Assembly (NCBI GenBank): GCA_032718565.1
Contig: JAVGVS010000449.1
Coordinates: 236,213-300,212 of the forward strand
Direction: 5' to 3'
Length of the DNA stretch: 64,000 nucleotides
Source: Distichodus sexfasciatus
Lineage: Eukaryota > Chordata > Actinopteri > Characiformes > Distichodontidae
How positions within the stretch are numbered: the stretch's first letter is position 1; each line of letters opens with the position of its first letter. Position numbers and translations under genes: made by a program. The notes beneath the pieces were generated by a model. That model did not search any database. It was not told the DNA's origin and saw nothing but the letters and a program-made list of their open reading frames with translations. This document shows, piece by piece, positions 11,013-20,639 of the stretch.

Positions 11013-11312
11013 TCAAACCCCCCCAAAAATGTCAGCGCTCTTCTCACAGCGGTGGAACAGAAAGTGGGGCAGGAGCGCGTATGTTCGCCGCTTGACGACG
11101 AGCTTGTCGAAGTCGGGGACGATGGCGGCGTTGACGGCGCCGTGTGAAGTCGACCCACTTCCCTGAAAAACGCTGTGATTGTGGCTGATTGAATAACGAG
11201 CTCTCAGTTCAGGTGCTTTGTCGGGGAACATTTCAACTTGATCCGAAGTTATGAAAATTTGGGTACATTGGAACTGTGATGTAAAAGAATAAAAAGAAGT
11301 ATAAAGGAACAC
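11013..11312 (-). other. Unassigned 99-codon open frame with CpG-rich 3' half
   Basis: The minus strand is open for 99 codons. Its last third is CpG-rich and coding-like (AAIVPDFDKLVVKRRTYALL, then HFLFHRCEKS), while the first third is AT-rich. No domain I recognise, no splice context, and the frame starts in sequence that looks non-coding. It could be a remnant of a mobile-element gene or chance. A Gly/Val stop follows after a C homopolymer near 11020. Confidence 0.2.
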
Positions 11313-12084
11313 TTAATGTGTAGAGTGGTGGTAAAAGCCCTGCGTTTATTTAGTGTTTAGAAAATATATATTAAAAAGAGTAATGCTGGGCTTTTAACTG
11401 AAAATTTATGAAAATCAAAATTTAGAATGTCATAAAACTTGTGTTTTTGTTTAACAGGTTTGATACTTTTTTAGATATAGAAGTTGTGCTTTCATAAACT
11501 TTCTACTTAAAAAATACTATATCATGTTCAGTACATGGCTCCCATCATATAAAAAGAAAACAGCATCATAATTATCATTAATAATTTGCAATTTAGATAA
11601 AATTAATTGTAATACTGATTTAAAGTCATATTACCCAGCCCTAGATATAAAATTCCAATACAGATTTATCAACTTTACTAACATTTATAATGTGCATTGA
11701 TTTAATACAGTACCAGGGCTGCTGAAATTAATCACCTAATCGATACATCACGATACAGATGTGGAAAATTCTGCATCAATGCTCTTGTAAAGCCATAACA
11801 GATTACATCATAATGACACTGCTTGGTGGCATAAAATCATAAAAATCGTTGCAACTACAAAAACAACTACAGGCTATTCCGCAAAAAAATGCAAATGCGA
11901 TAGCTTTTTTGCAGTGCAAGGATGAGGGTTAGAGTTATCACATGATGGGATAGAGTTATCAATAATGACGTAATCACATAACAAACCAGTTTATGATGCA
12001 AACAGCACCGTTCATAATGCACTCAGCAACATTTAGTCGTTAAACACAAAGGGCTTTCTCACCAATAACGGAAAAAGGGAAAAA
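11313..12084. other. AT-rich spacer with degraded repeat fragments
   Basis: Mostly AT-rich. ACCCAGCCCTAGA at 11633-11645 matches, in reverse, the end of the common fish GGGCTGGG repeat. CAGGGCTGCTGAAATTAATC near 11713 resembles the end of another hAT-type repeat. No complete element can be bounded. Confidence 0.35.
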
Positions 12085-12346
12085 GGACATAACTCGCGAT
12101 TGAGTGCAGGTAGCAAAAACGTGGATGAAAGCACACTGCACTGCTACAACCTGCACGTTTTAGTGTTTCTAGCGCAAAAACTCTAGGAAGAGTAACGACA
12201 CCAAACATAGATGAATAATGAAATACTGACGCAAATAACAAATTTCATAGGCAGAAAAACTCGCAAACGAGTGCATGTATCAACATCATGAACGACAGCA
12301 ACATACACCGCTACAGCCTGCACGTTTTAGAGTTAGAATGGCATTT
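12085..12346 (+). repeat. Repeat U, two tandem partial copies
   Basis: Two related segments, about 12085-12205 and 12255-12346. Each contains AACTCGC, GAGTGCA and GCTACA(A/G)CCTGCACGTTTTAG. The same series appears at 62285-62490 and, reversed, at 50690-50918. Class unknown; the second copy joins a SINE-B fragment directly. Confidence 0.6.
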
Positions 12347-12550
12347 CTAGAAGGTCACCGGTTCAATTCCCAGACAGATAAATGTACAACTAAGGGACTC
12401 ATGAGCAAGGTACTGTCTCCAAACACTGCTTCCCGGGCACTTCCAAAAAGCTGCCCACTGCTCCTTCATGGATGGGTCAAATGCAGAGCTCACATTTGGT
12501 TGTGGTGCACTGCGTTGTGCTGCGTTCACAATGTCAAATAATCATTCACG
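12347..12550 (+). mobile_element. SINE-B copy, 5'-truncated
   Basis: B box GGTTCAATTCC at 12360-12370, then CATGAGCAAGGTACTGTC, CTGCCCACTGCTCC, GATGGGTCAAATGC and the AAATAATCATTCAC tail. The A box is lost at the junction with repeat U. Confidence 0.8.
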
Positions 12551-13340
12551 TAAATCTGTAGCTGTAACTGCTAGAACCTCGTCTACAGAACTGGTTTGTT
12601 TTTAGCCTGACCTGAGTCATTTGACAAAGATGAATCCTGATCACTTTGTTGAGAAGATCTGGGATGGGAGTTTCTTGTAACAAATCCAAATGCAAACTTT
12701 CTTTTTCCTCTTTTATAAGTTACAAAATGTAGTTTCCTATTTTGGCCACAAGGAGCATCACCCATTAAGGAGAACTGTGCTATTAGTTTTCTTTTACTTT
12801 CTCCACTATAACCATCAGAAACATCTAAAAACATTGCTCATTTTGACCTCGTCCACTTTTATTCCTTTCTACACAATTTTGTCTCGTTTAAACATACTGG
12901 TTTAATCAGTCACATTGCATGATTTTAGATGTTAACATTACGCAGTCAGCATGGAAATAATGATACAGCTTCCCTGTTTATGTCATATGCAGAAATCTCT
13001 GTCGTCTTACAATATGGCCATGACCAGCACTCCTCAGGGGGAGAGAGAGAGTGAAGCAGACCAGACATACACACACACACACACACGCTGAGTGTGAGAG
13101 GGCCGCAGTAAACCCTGTCCCCAGGCGAACTCTCTGCTGATGTCATTTCCCCTGCAGCTGAAAAGAGAAACTCACACTGGCCCTCAGGTGAAGTCCGAAA
13201 CCAAACCGCATCCCGACACACGTGACTGCTGCCGAAACGCCGACCCAGGGAAGAGAGACAGCCGGCTGCAGCTTTGCATTGTTACTGTTTTTAGTAAGCA
13301 TGTACACATTATTTATATGACGCTTTAGAACAGCTATTTT
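12551..13340. other. Unique spacer, CA microsatellite
   Basis: No repeat family recognised in 12551-13060. A CA run lies at about 13068-13087. Moderate-GC unique sequence at 13090-13290 could be regulatory. Short frames have no recognisable product. Confidence 0.35.
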
Positions 13341-13518
13341 AAGTGAGCAATTTTTTGTGATTGTGAACACAGCACAGCACACACTTCACCACAAACACAT
13401 GTGACCTATGTATCTGAACCATCCATGCATGAGCAGTGAGCAGCTTTTTTGGGGATCGAACCCAATACCTTTTTGCTGTGCGGTGGCAGCACTAACCACT
13501 GCGCCGCCGTGCCGCCCC
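13341..13518 (-). mobile_element. Chimeric SINE: SINE-A head, SINE-B tail
   Basis: Read on the minus strand, a SINE-A head (13518 down to 13451: GGGGCGGCACGGCGGCGCAG, then a GGTTCGATCCC B box) passes at about 13450 into the SINE-B 3' half (CTGCTCACTGCTC, GTGTTCACAATC) to 13341. The join falls just after the B box. A second chimera with the same order but a different join is at 61731-61910. Confidence 0.75.
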
Positions 13519-13700
13519 AATCAGTGTATAGGTATATTATAATTAACACAACTAATTCATTAATGCACAGAACACAGAAGTAGAGAATGTGTGCAGTGAA
13601 TCTGAATAAATAACCAACTGTACAATCTCAACCAAGGATGTGAAATAACGTAATGATTCAATGATGTAAAGATCACATTATGAGAAGCATGATATGACGA

Positions 13701-14061
13701 GGGTGGCACGGTGGCACAGTGGGTATTGCTGCCGCATCACAGCGAGAAGGTCCTGGGTTCGAACTCTGGGGTCGGCCGCAGGGTCTTTCTGTGTGGGGTT
13801 TGCATGCTCTCCCCGTGTTCATGTGGGTTTCCTCCGGGTGCTCCGGTTTCCTCCCACAGTCCAAAAGCATGCGATATAGCTTAACTGGATACTCTATATT
13901 GGCCTCGTAAGGTGTGAGTGAGAATGCAATAGCGTGAGTGGGTTGGCACCTGAACAGGGTTGGTTCCGGCCTTGTGCCCGTAGTTCCGGGGATACGCTCC
14001 GGTCCGCCCACAGCCCCAGTTGGGATTAGTGGTTTGGATAATGAATGAATGAATGAATGAA
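13701..14061 (+). mobile_element. SINE-A (HE1/DANA-like), full length
   Basis: tRNA-like head (GGCACGGTGGCACAGTGGG as A-box part; GGTTCGAACTC as B box), then GTTTGCATGCTCTCCCCGTG, TCCTCCGGGTGCTCCGGTTT, CCCACAGTCCAAAAGCATG and an ATGA tetranucleotide tail at 14038-14061. About 361 bp, the usual size for this type. No clear flanking duplication. Confidence 0.9.
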
Positions 14062-14687
14062 GTGTCAGATGTTTTCAGAAAGTGAACATGGCATTAAAAC
14101 GTGTGGAAATGAATGTAAAATAACTGTAATATAGCGTGAGAAAGGATGGTTTCTCTCGGCCTGCACACAGACTTCTGGCCCAAGACAAAAGGTGCTGATG
14201 GTGGTGATGGTGTTGGGGGGGTTTATTTGGGGGGCATTAAGCAGGACCCTTTGGGAGCCAATAAAACATTTCTTCCTTTGTACAGTTGCACGCATTCGGA
14301 GATTAGGGCTCTGCATAAATAGCTGATTGTGTATTTTTTTTTTGGTTTTTTTTGCAATTAAGGCTGCTTTCTTATTGTTATTATTATTTTATTTTATTTT
14401 TTAAATGACAAAACAGCATTATTTGCTGTGCACTTAGCATTGGAGGAAGAAACTGAAAATAAAAGAGAGAGAAGGAGGGTTTGTAGGATGATTTTTTATT
14501 AATTTACTTTTAGTAAATTATTTAGTAGCAAACTTTTACACAATAACCTTGAAATTATTAAGTTCAGTATTGTGTATTTGTGTGTGTGTGTATTTCCAGA
14601 ACTTCTTTTGGAAACGAGTACTAAAAGTAACAGAAAAGTTCAATATTCATTACTGAGTTTATGTTTAGGGTTATAGGCATTTGTAGC
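14062..14687. other. Unique and AT-rich spacer
   Basis: Unique sequence at 14062-14320, with TGGTGATGG repeats near 14200. It then becomes AT-rich with T homopolymers (14333-14351), TTATTATTATTTTATTTTATT and a short TG run at 14579-14592. No gene seen. Confidence 0.5.
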
Positions 14688-15072
14688 AACTATAGACTTT
14701 CATTCATTCATTCACTTTCCAAGCGGCTTTATCCCAACTGGGGTCGCGGGGGGTCCAGGGCCTATCTCGGAAGCTTATAGGTGAAAGGCGGGGACCAGCT
14801 CTGGGCAGGCGCCAATGCACACAATCACACACTCACACAATCACACTCATATCCACACATTACAGGGCCAACTTAGAGTCACCAATTAACCTACATTACA
14901 TGCCTTTGGACTGTGTGAGGAAAGCGGAGCAGCCGGAGAGAACACGGGGAGAGCATGCACGCTCCACACAGGGGGACCCCACGGCTGTCCCTGGGGTTCG
15001 AACCCAGGACCTTCTCGCTGTGATGTGGCAGCACTACCCACTGCGCCACCGTGCCGCCCCAACTATAGACTT
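14688..15072 (-). mobile_element. SINE-A, full length with target duplication
   Basis: The element is 14700-15060 on the minus strand: GGGGCGGCACGGTGGCGCAG head, GGTTCGAACCC B box, CCTTTGGACTGTG region and a (TGAA)n tail at the 14701 end. The 12-bp target duplication AACTATAGACTT flanks it at 14688-14699 and 15061-15072, so the boundaries are exact and insertion was by retrotransposition. Confidence 0.95.
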
Positions 15073-15105
15073 CTTTGGGCGTATTTATGAAACTCAGCAA
15101 ACAAA

Positions 15106-15412
15106 GCATGTGTGTGTGTGTGTGTGTGTGGACATGTATTTATCGCATTGTGGGGACCTTTTGTCCCCTAAAATCACTTTTATCTGTTTTTTTGGGCTTT
15201 GTGGGGACATTTGAGAGGTCCCCATGAGGAGAAATGACTTTATAGAAAATGTGCTTGTTTTATTTGAGAAACTAAAAGAGGTAAAAGATGTGCTTTTGGT
15301 TACTGAGGTTAAGGTTAGGGTTAGGATTAGGTGTAGGCGTAAAATTATATACATCTAGTCATTATGAGAGTCTCTGGAAAGACCTCACAAAGATAGTAAT
15401 ACAAGACTGTGT
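15106..15412 (+). repeat. GTGGGGACC repeat behind a TG microsatellite
   Basis: A TG run (15110-15131) leads into GTGGGGACCTTTTGTCCCC and GTGGGGACATTTGAGAGGTC, then GGTTAGGGTTAGGATTAGG at about 15310-15330, ending before another TG run (15406-15435). This is a common fish dispersed repeat. The TTAGGG units are part of it, not a telomere. Confidence 0.7.
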
Positions 15413-15545
15413 GTGTGTTTGAGTGTGTGTGTTTATGTATGTGTATACTTTCAAATTAGCTACAAGATGATTTTGCCCCCACTTAAATAAACAAGAGTCT
15501 AATTAAGCATAGAATACTGCTTTAAACTCATTTGCCTATTGCTTG

Positions 15546-16050
15546 TAACGGCTTCCCTCTGGACTTTAGTCCAGTTGTCCAACGGAGGGCGCCCTGTGCT
15601 GTCTTGTGTCTGTCTTGTGTGGTATGTCATTTCCCTGTGTCCTGTCCCTCATGCGTCCTGATTGGATAGTAGTAGTGTAATTATCTGGTACACCTGAGTT
15701 AGTTTAGTTCTTCGTTAACAGTTTAAGTTGATCTGTTTGTTCCTGTTTAGTTCCCACCTCCAGTTAGTTCTGTTAATCTATTGGTTTGACATTTAGTATC
15801 TCGTTTGGTTGAATCAGTTGGCTTAGTGTTTGCATCTGTTTCTGCTTTGTTAGCTCCCCATTTAGGCAGTTCTCTCCCTTTTGTGTGGCTCAGTTCACCG
15901 TTACGCTACCCGATGTTGATTTGTTTTATTTTTTGTATTATAAAAGGACAAAAGTTTTAGTTTATTGTTTTGTGGCCATGGAGCCTGTTTATTTTGTTGT
16001 GTTTCAATAAGGATGCTTTGCACTGGTGCTGCAGCTTCATATTTGCCACC
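15546..16050 (+). mobile_element. LTR-like segment (possible solo LTR)
   Basis: Starts TGTAACGGCTTCC. It holds a GGAGGGCGCCCTGTGCTG block, a TATAAAAGG at about 15939, and an AATAAG polyadenylation-like signal about 70 bp later, followed by GATGCTTTGCACTGGTGCTG. This order (TG start, TATA box, polyadenylation signal near the end) fits a retroelement LTR. No internal gene, second LTR or clear target duplication was found, so it could also be another retroelement fragment. Confidence 0.35.
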
Positions 16051-16322
16051 AACAAGCAATGAGGCAATTACTTATTGTTGCAATAGTTGATATTAATTAG
16101 TTTTTCTTGCATTTTCCAATTTCATCTTGCAAATCTATTCTGTAGTCTCACCAGAGTGACTTTAATCACTTCTACATGAAAGTCCAACATTTGCAAAGTG
16201 GTAAAAGATTTGCTTTTATGTAGTGAAATTTTACTGACGTATATATCACAAATGTAGTTTTTTAATTATACGTATTTAATTTTAATTAAAGCAGTTTAAT
16301 GATGTTTCAATATTTCCACATA

Positions 16323-16681
16323 TTAACCTTTTGAACTCAATGGATGCGTTTCGCGTTCATTTTTGTAACATTTAGTCTCAGACTCATAACTCACGACAGG
16401 AGTAACATACATGCATGATACACATATCACTGAAATCGAGAAGACTTACCCTATATGATCGTTTGGGTCCCGTGTTTTCCAGAGTAATCGTGTGCTCAAA
16501 AAGATAGTAAATTTAAAGGGTTTCTCACTAAAAACACACTGCTGAAACTCCATAAAACATCCATATTATTTACTTTAGGTGCAAATAAAGTGTGCGTTCA
16601 CTTCCACGATGGTCCACACACTTGTAGTTGGATTCAGTGTAACTGTATAGTATAGTGTTTGTGTGTGTGTGTGTGTGTGTG

Positions 16682-16712
<31 letters not shown>

Positions 16713-17213
16713 GTAACTGTTGGGGGATAGTGGTTGACTGCATTCTAGAGGTCATCTGATCAGGAACATCTCTGGGGCAGACTGCTAACTTCTTCAGCAG
16801 TAATAATGATACCAAGGAAGGTCAAATTCAAATTCTGTCCAGAAATAAGCACATATTTTTATATTGTAATAAGCCATAGAATGTCCCAGATTGAAAAAAA
16901 TATATATAACAATGTCTATGGACCTGTACCCCACACATTTGTAAAGTTAACTCTTTACTGAAAAACATTGTCTTGTAGAAATAAAAGAGAAAAACGTAAA
17001 ATTTCACTAGGCGAAAACTAGGATTTGCTTATAAAAAATGATATCAAAATTTTACTTGTTAGTTTCACATTAAATAATTACATGAATAAGTAGCCCTGGG
17101 TCTTCTGAAAAAAAAAACAACATAAGGCCTGAATGGCTAACTTATGGAATGAAAATGTTATAGTCCAATAAATGCAAAAATGCTCAAAAGTGGCCCAGAG
17201 TTCAGAGGGTTAA
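16323..17213. mobile_element. piggyBac-like non-autonomous element
   Basis: TTAA at 16323-16326 and 17210-17213 flank inverted ends CCTTTTGAACTC and GAGTTCAGAGGG, whose reverse complement is CCCTCTGAACTC. TTAA duplication with a CCCTCTG-type terminus is the piggyBac signature. The 883-bp interior is AT-rich, has no transposase and contains the TG/TCTG microsatellite at 16659-16710. Confidence 0.75.
16659..16710. repeat. (TG)n(TCTG)n compound microsatellite
   Basis: About 13 TG units followed by seven TCTG units, inside the piggyBac-like element. Confidence 0.95.
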
Positions 17214-17282
17214 TGAATACCTTACATAACTAAAATTGAACATTTTCAACTTCTAGTTTAGAAATTCTATTTTATTGTTTAT

Positions 17283-17287
<5 letters not shown>

Positions 17288-17332
<45 letters not shown>
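17288..17332. repeat. (CA)n(TA)n microsatellite
   Basis: CA run followed by TA run, ending exactly where the next inverted-repeat element begins. Confidence 0.95.
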
Positions 17333-17333
<1 letters not shown>

Positions 17334-17968
17334 CCCTCCGCAGCAAAACCAGTAAACTTCAGCCATAGCGGAGGTTTCTAAAAAAAAGGCCGTTGTGTTG
17401 CTTGGGGTAAAATTGGCGGATTTTTTTGTTTTTAGTGTTTTGAAACAGTGGAAGGTCTATACTGTACTGTTGTGAATAAATTTGGCTGAAAAACTTACCC
17501 TTTCCATCCTAAAAAGGTGACTTTCTTGGTGAGGAATTCAATTCCAGCAGAATGTTAAAAGTTTCTGTTTTGACCGCTCTACTTCAATATTTACTGTAAA
17601 TCCACTGGTTGACTAGCGTGAAGAAATTTCTCCGGAATCCATCTCCGTCTCCCGAGTTCAGTTAACTTCGCATGAGTAGGCTATCCGTGTGGCTGATGAA
17701 TACAGCGTAGGCTACGTAACTGCAAAGCGTAACGCCCGTGCTGCGTCTGTGGAGTGCTCTGGCGATAGTCCTTCAAAGGCAGATTTCTCCGTTTCTCACT
17801 TGGCGTGACAGGAGGAAACCGACTCCTTTGAATGTTGATATCTCAGTCATATCGTCCCATTCATTCCATATAGGTATCGTTTTGAAGCTTGATTTATGCC
17901 CTTTCATGAAAACATAATAACTCAATTTTGAAAATTTGCGACAGGCGACTGGTTTTGCCGTGGAGGGT
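17333..17968. mobile_element. Inverted-repeat element, superfamily unknown
   Basis: About 636 bp bounded by ACCCTCCGCAGCAAAACCAG and, inverted, ACCCTCCACGGCAAAACCAG (at 17949-17968). The interior is unique, has CpGs at 17640-17780 and no transposase. The flanks are AT microsatellites on both sides, so the target duplication cannot be read and the superfamily stays open. Confidence 0.7.
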
Positions 17969-18370
17969 CACATATATAGGGTCACATGTATGTATATATA
18001 TATATATATGAAAATATTCCAACATTATTGTATTACTTTTGTGCATTAAATGTGCATAATTAAAATTAGCAGAATTTTGTACATCTACAGAAACTGTTAT
18101 ATACAGTAGAGGCATGAAAGATAAAACAATTATATCAAACAATCAGACCACACATAGTATTTATTGATGATATTAAAGCATATTATAGTTTGCATTGTGG
18201 GTGGTGTAAGTTGGTGTGTAACTCCAGAGAATGTGTGAGAAGACCACGGTCACTTTGTGGTCAGCTCGTGGAAGCAATAATCGCCATATTTTCCTGCTTC
18301 TGATCTGAAAATGGAGCTGCTAAGTGTTGGGTTCCCATGTGAAGCCAATAAATTAAATATTAGTATACTA
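17969..18370. other. AT-rich spacer
   Basis: TA runs at 17993-18009, then unique AT-rich DNA. A second AGGGTCACAT (17978-17987) follows the element end. Nothing else recognised. Confidence 0.4.
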
Positions 18371-18720
18371 CATATTTAAATTCCCTCCCCAGGCTGTTTA
18401 TCGACTGTTTTGCTATTCTTGTATACTATATTATTCACCAACCATTTCCCACTAATGGCTTGTTACAGCTTGCTTTTGCCTTCTATTTCTTTTTCCTCCA
18501 ATTTAATTTCTTTCTGCAAAACAAATTGGGCGTATCCTAAAGGAGTGCAGGGAAAAATTAGGCTTTGGAGATTCTTGCGAGTGGTTGTAGAATCACTCAC
18601 CCTAAAGTGGTCGGGGACTTGCAGGAATAATTGCAGGATTTAGTAAAATGTCAGATTGTCACTGCTCAGATCGGAAATGAAGGAGTTACACCAGGACCAT
18701 AAACATCCCAAATCTCTCTT
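18371..18720. promoter_or_regulatory. Candidate conserved non-coding block
   Basis: Repeat-free complex sequence (GGCTGTTTATCGACTG, CAAATTGGGCGTATCC, GGTCGGGGACTTGCAGG regions). The 77-codon open frame at 18410-18643 has no known domain. Confidence 0.3.
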
Positions 18721-19440
18721 ACTCAGTTTAGACTCATCCATAAAATTTTTTATATCAAATGCAAAATTCTAGTGTTTGTCGTAAACCTTATTTACTTGAG
18801 TTAAGAGATTTCTTCACCATAAGCTTTTAAGGCACCCGGCCATTATGAGACGTACAGTAAGTAAAACACATTTATAATTTATGGTAGTAAACAGCTTCAG
18901 CTCTAATTACATGTATGAGATCATTGAGAAATTATTAATAACCTTTTTGAGATCTACATTAACTCAGGCAAATGTGTGTGTGTATGTGTGTGTGAGTGTG
19001 TGTGTGTGTGTGACACATTACATTTGTGGTGGAGTAAACAGAGTAGGCCCAACTGTGGCCCAAACTGAACTGGAACTGCTCTGCTGTTTGTGTGTGTGTG
19101 TTATTATTATTATTATTATTATTGGTCTTGTCATTTTTATTTATTATATTTTTACATGTTTATTGCATAAATTCTTTACACCATTATCCTCTCTAAATAC
19201 AGCTTAAACCCTGCTTAAGGAAAATGCAGGATAATTAACACTCCAAAATATTGACATTTATTATTCCTCGGTGTGCAGTAAAATCCACACTGCAGGTGAC
19301 ATGTCTGTGCTGAATGTGCATCCTGTTCACTTCAAAATTTAACCCACATTGTAACTTACCTTTTAATGTCTATACATGTATGTGTGTATGTGTGGTGTGT
19401 GTGTGTGGTGTGTGTGTGTGGTGTGTGTGTGTGCCCCTGC
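18721..19440. other. Spacer with TG and TTA microsatellites
   Basis: TG-rich runs at 18972-19013, 19088-19101 and 19379-19433, and a TTA run at 19100-19122. The Val/Cys-rich open frames are translations of these. The remainder is unremarkable unique sequence. Confidence 0.7.
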
Positions 19441-19720
19441 GTCTTTCATCAGAGCTCTGGAAATGAGTGGAAGTATCAGCAGTTTGGGGATTTGGTTTTT
19501 CCTCAGCGCATTCCCAAATCAATCCCATGCATTAGTTATCACGCTCGGCTTTGATAGAGTCCAGACTGCAGTCATGGCAGCTTAATGAGCTGCGTTCACT
19601 ACTGTCTGCTGCACCAGACTCCTGACGTAGAGCAGCATCGTCCAGTCAGAGAGAGAGAGAGAGAGAGAATCCAACATTCATAATGGCGACTGCTAAATAT
19701 TTAGAAACTTTAAGCTGGAG
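19441..19720. promoter_or_regulatory. Candidate regulatory unique block
   Basis: Complex unique sequence at 19441-19640 (GCGCATTCCCAAATCAATCC, TTAGTTATCACGCTCGG), followed by a GA run at 19649-19668. Confidence 0.25.
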
Positions 19721-20070
19721 GGTGTGAAGAAGGGTGAGGTGAGGATTTCACATAAAGATTTCACTTTTTTCAAAAATTTCAATTTCCTTTAAACCTTCAC
19801 TCAACATCAAGCCCAAACTTGAGATTGATTATCTGACTTTGCATTAGAGCTTTCATCTGTCATTTTATTTATTCACTTTGAATTTTACACACAAAAAAAT
19901 AGGTTAAGCTAAATCGAGTGTTACTGGAGCACCACAACCTTTCTGACATTCAGAAACACTCAATTAAATGAAGTGGTACATTTTAAATTTGTCAGAACTC
20001 TGCATGGGTGAAACTAAACCTCACTTTAATCAGTTATGTGAATATCTGCAATTTTCCTAAACTTATTTGG
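19721..20070. other. AT-rich unique spacer
   Basis: No repeat or exon recognised. Confidence 0.4.
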
Positions 20071-20450
20071 GTGACAGGAGGCAGCAAACCATTAAGTAAG
20101 AGTGAGATATCCCGCACGACGGCTGGCATTATCTTTCAGGAGAGAGGCCGCAAATTCCCTCTCTCAGGTGGGTGATTAAAATCAATTAAATCACTCCTGC
20201 TATTCCAGCCGAGGGATTCTCCTGACGAATGAAATTATGCTTTATAAGGCAAAAAAGGAGGGAGAGAGTGAGGGAGAGGGAGAGGGAGAGTTCCCGGCTC
20301 TGCGCAGCCCCGTCTCGGCATCACTCTCCCTCACAAATGAGATTAAAATGTGGAGCTCGGGGATTTCAAAGGGATATTTTCCATAAGAACATGAAAAGTG
20401 CTCAGAAGCCGCTGTAAGTAGACTTGAAAGCCTCTAGTGGAAGGTGCTGT
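20071..20450. promoter_or_regulatory. Candidate conserved non-coding block
   Basis: Repeat-free except a GGGAGA purine stretch (20257-20290). It includes TGATTAAAATCAATTAAATC and CpG-containing segments. It ends before CA repeats at 20458. Confidence 0.35.
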
Positions 20451-20457
20451 CTGGTAG

Positions 20458-20620
20458 CACACACACACACACACACGCTCACAGACATACAGTACATGCA
20501 GACAGTCATACACACATACATTATCAAACATCCACATACACACATTCTACCATGGTGAGAAAGTTACACTGACACCCCCGCCCCCCCTCCACACACACAC
20601 ACACACACACACACACGTTA
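20458..20620. repeat. CA-rich microsatellite cluster
   Basis: CA runs at 20458-20476 and 20591-20616, with degenerate CA/CATA sequence between them. Confidence 0.9.
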
Positions 20621-20639
20621 CAAAGTACTGAGCCAGTTA

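Noticed and set aside
13701..13790. tRNA-like A and B boxes as a tRNA gene
   Set aside because: The boxes belong to a SINE head; the cloverleaf is not maintained and the body and tail of a SINE follow.
15310..15330. TTAGGG units suggesting an internal telomeric site
   Set aside because: Only three degenerate units, inside the common fish GTGGGGACC repeat.
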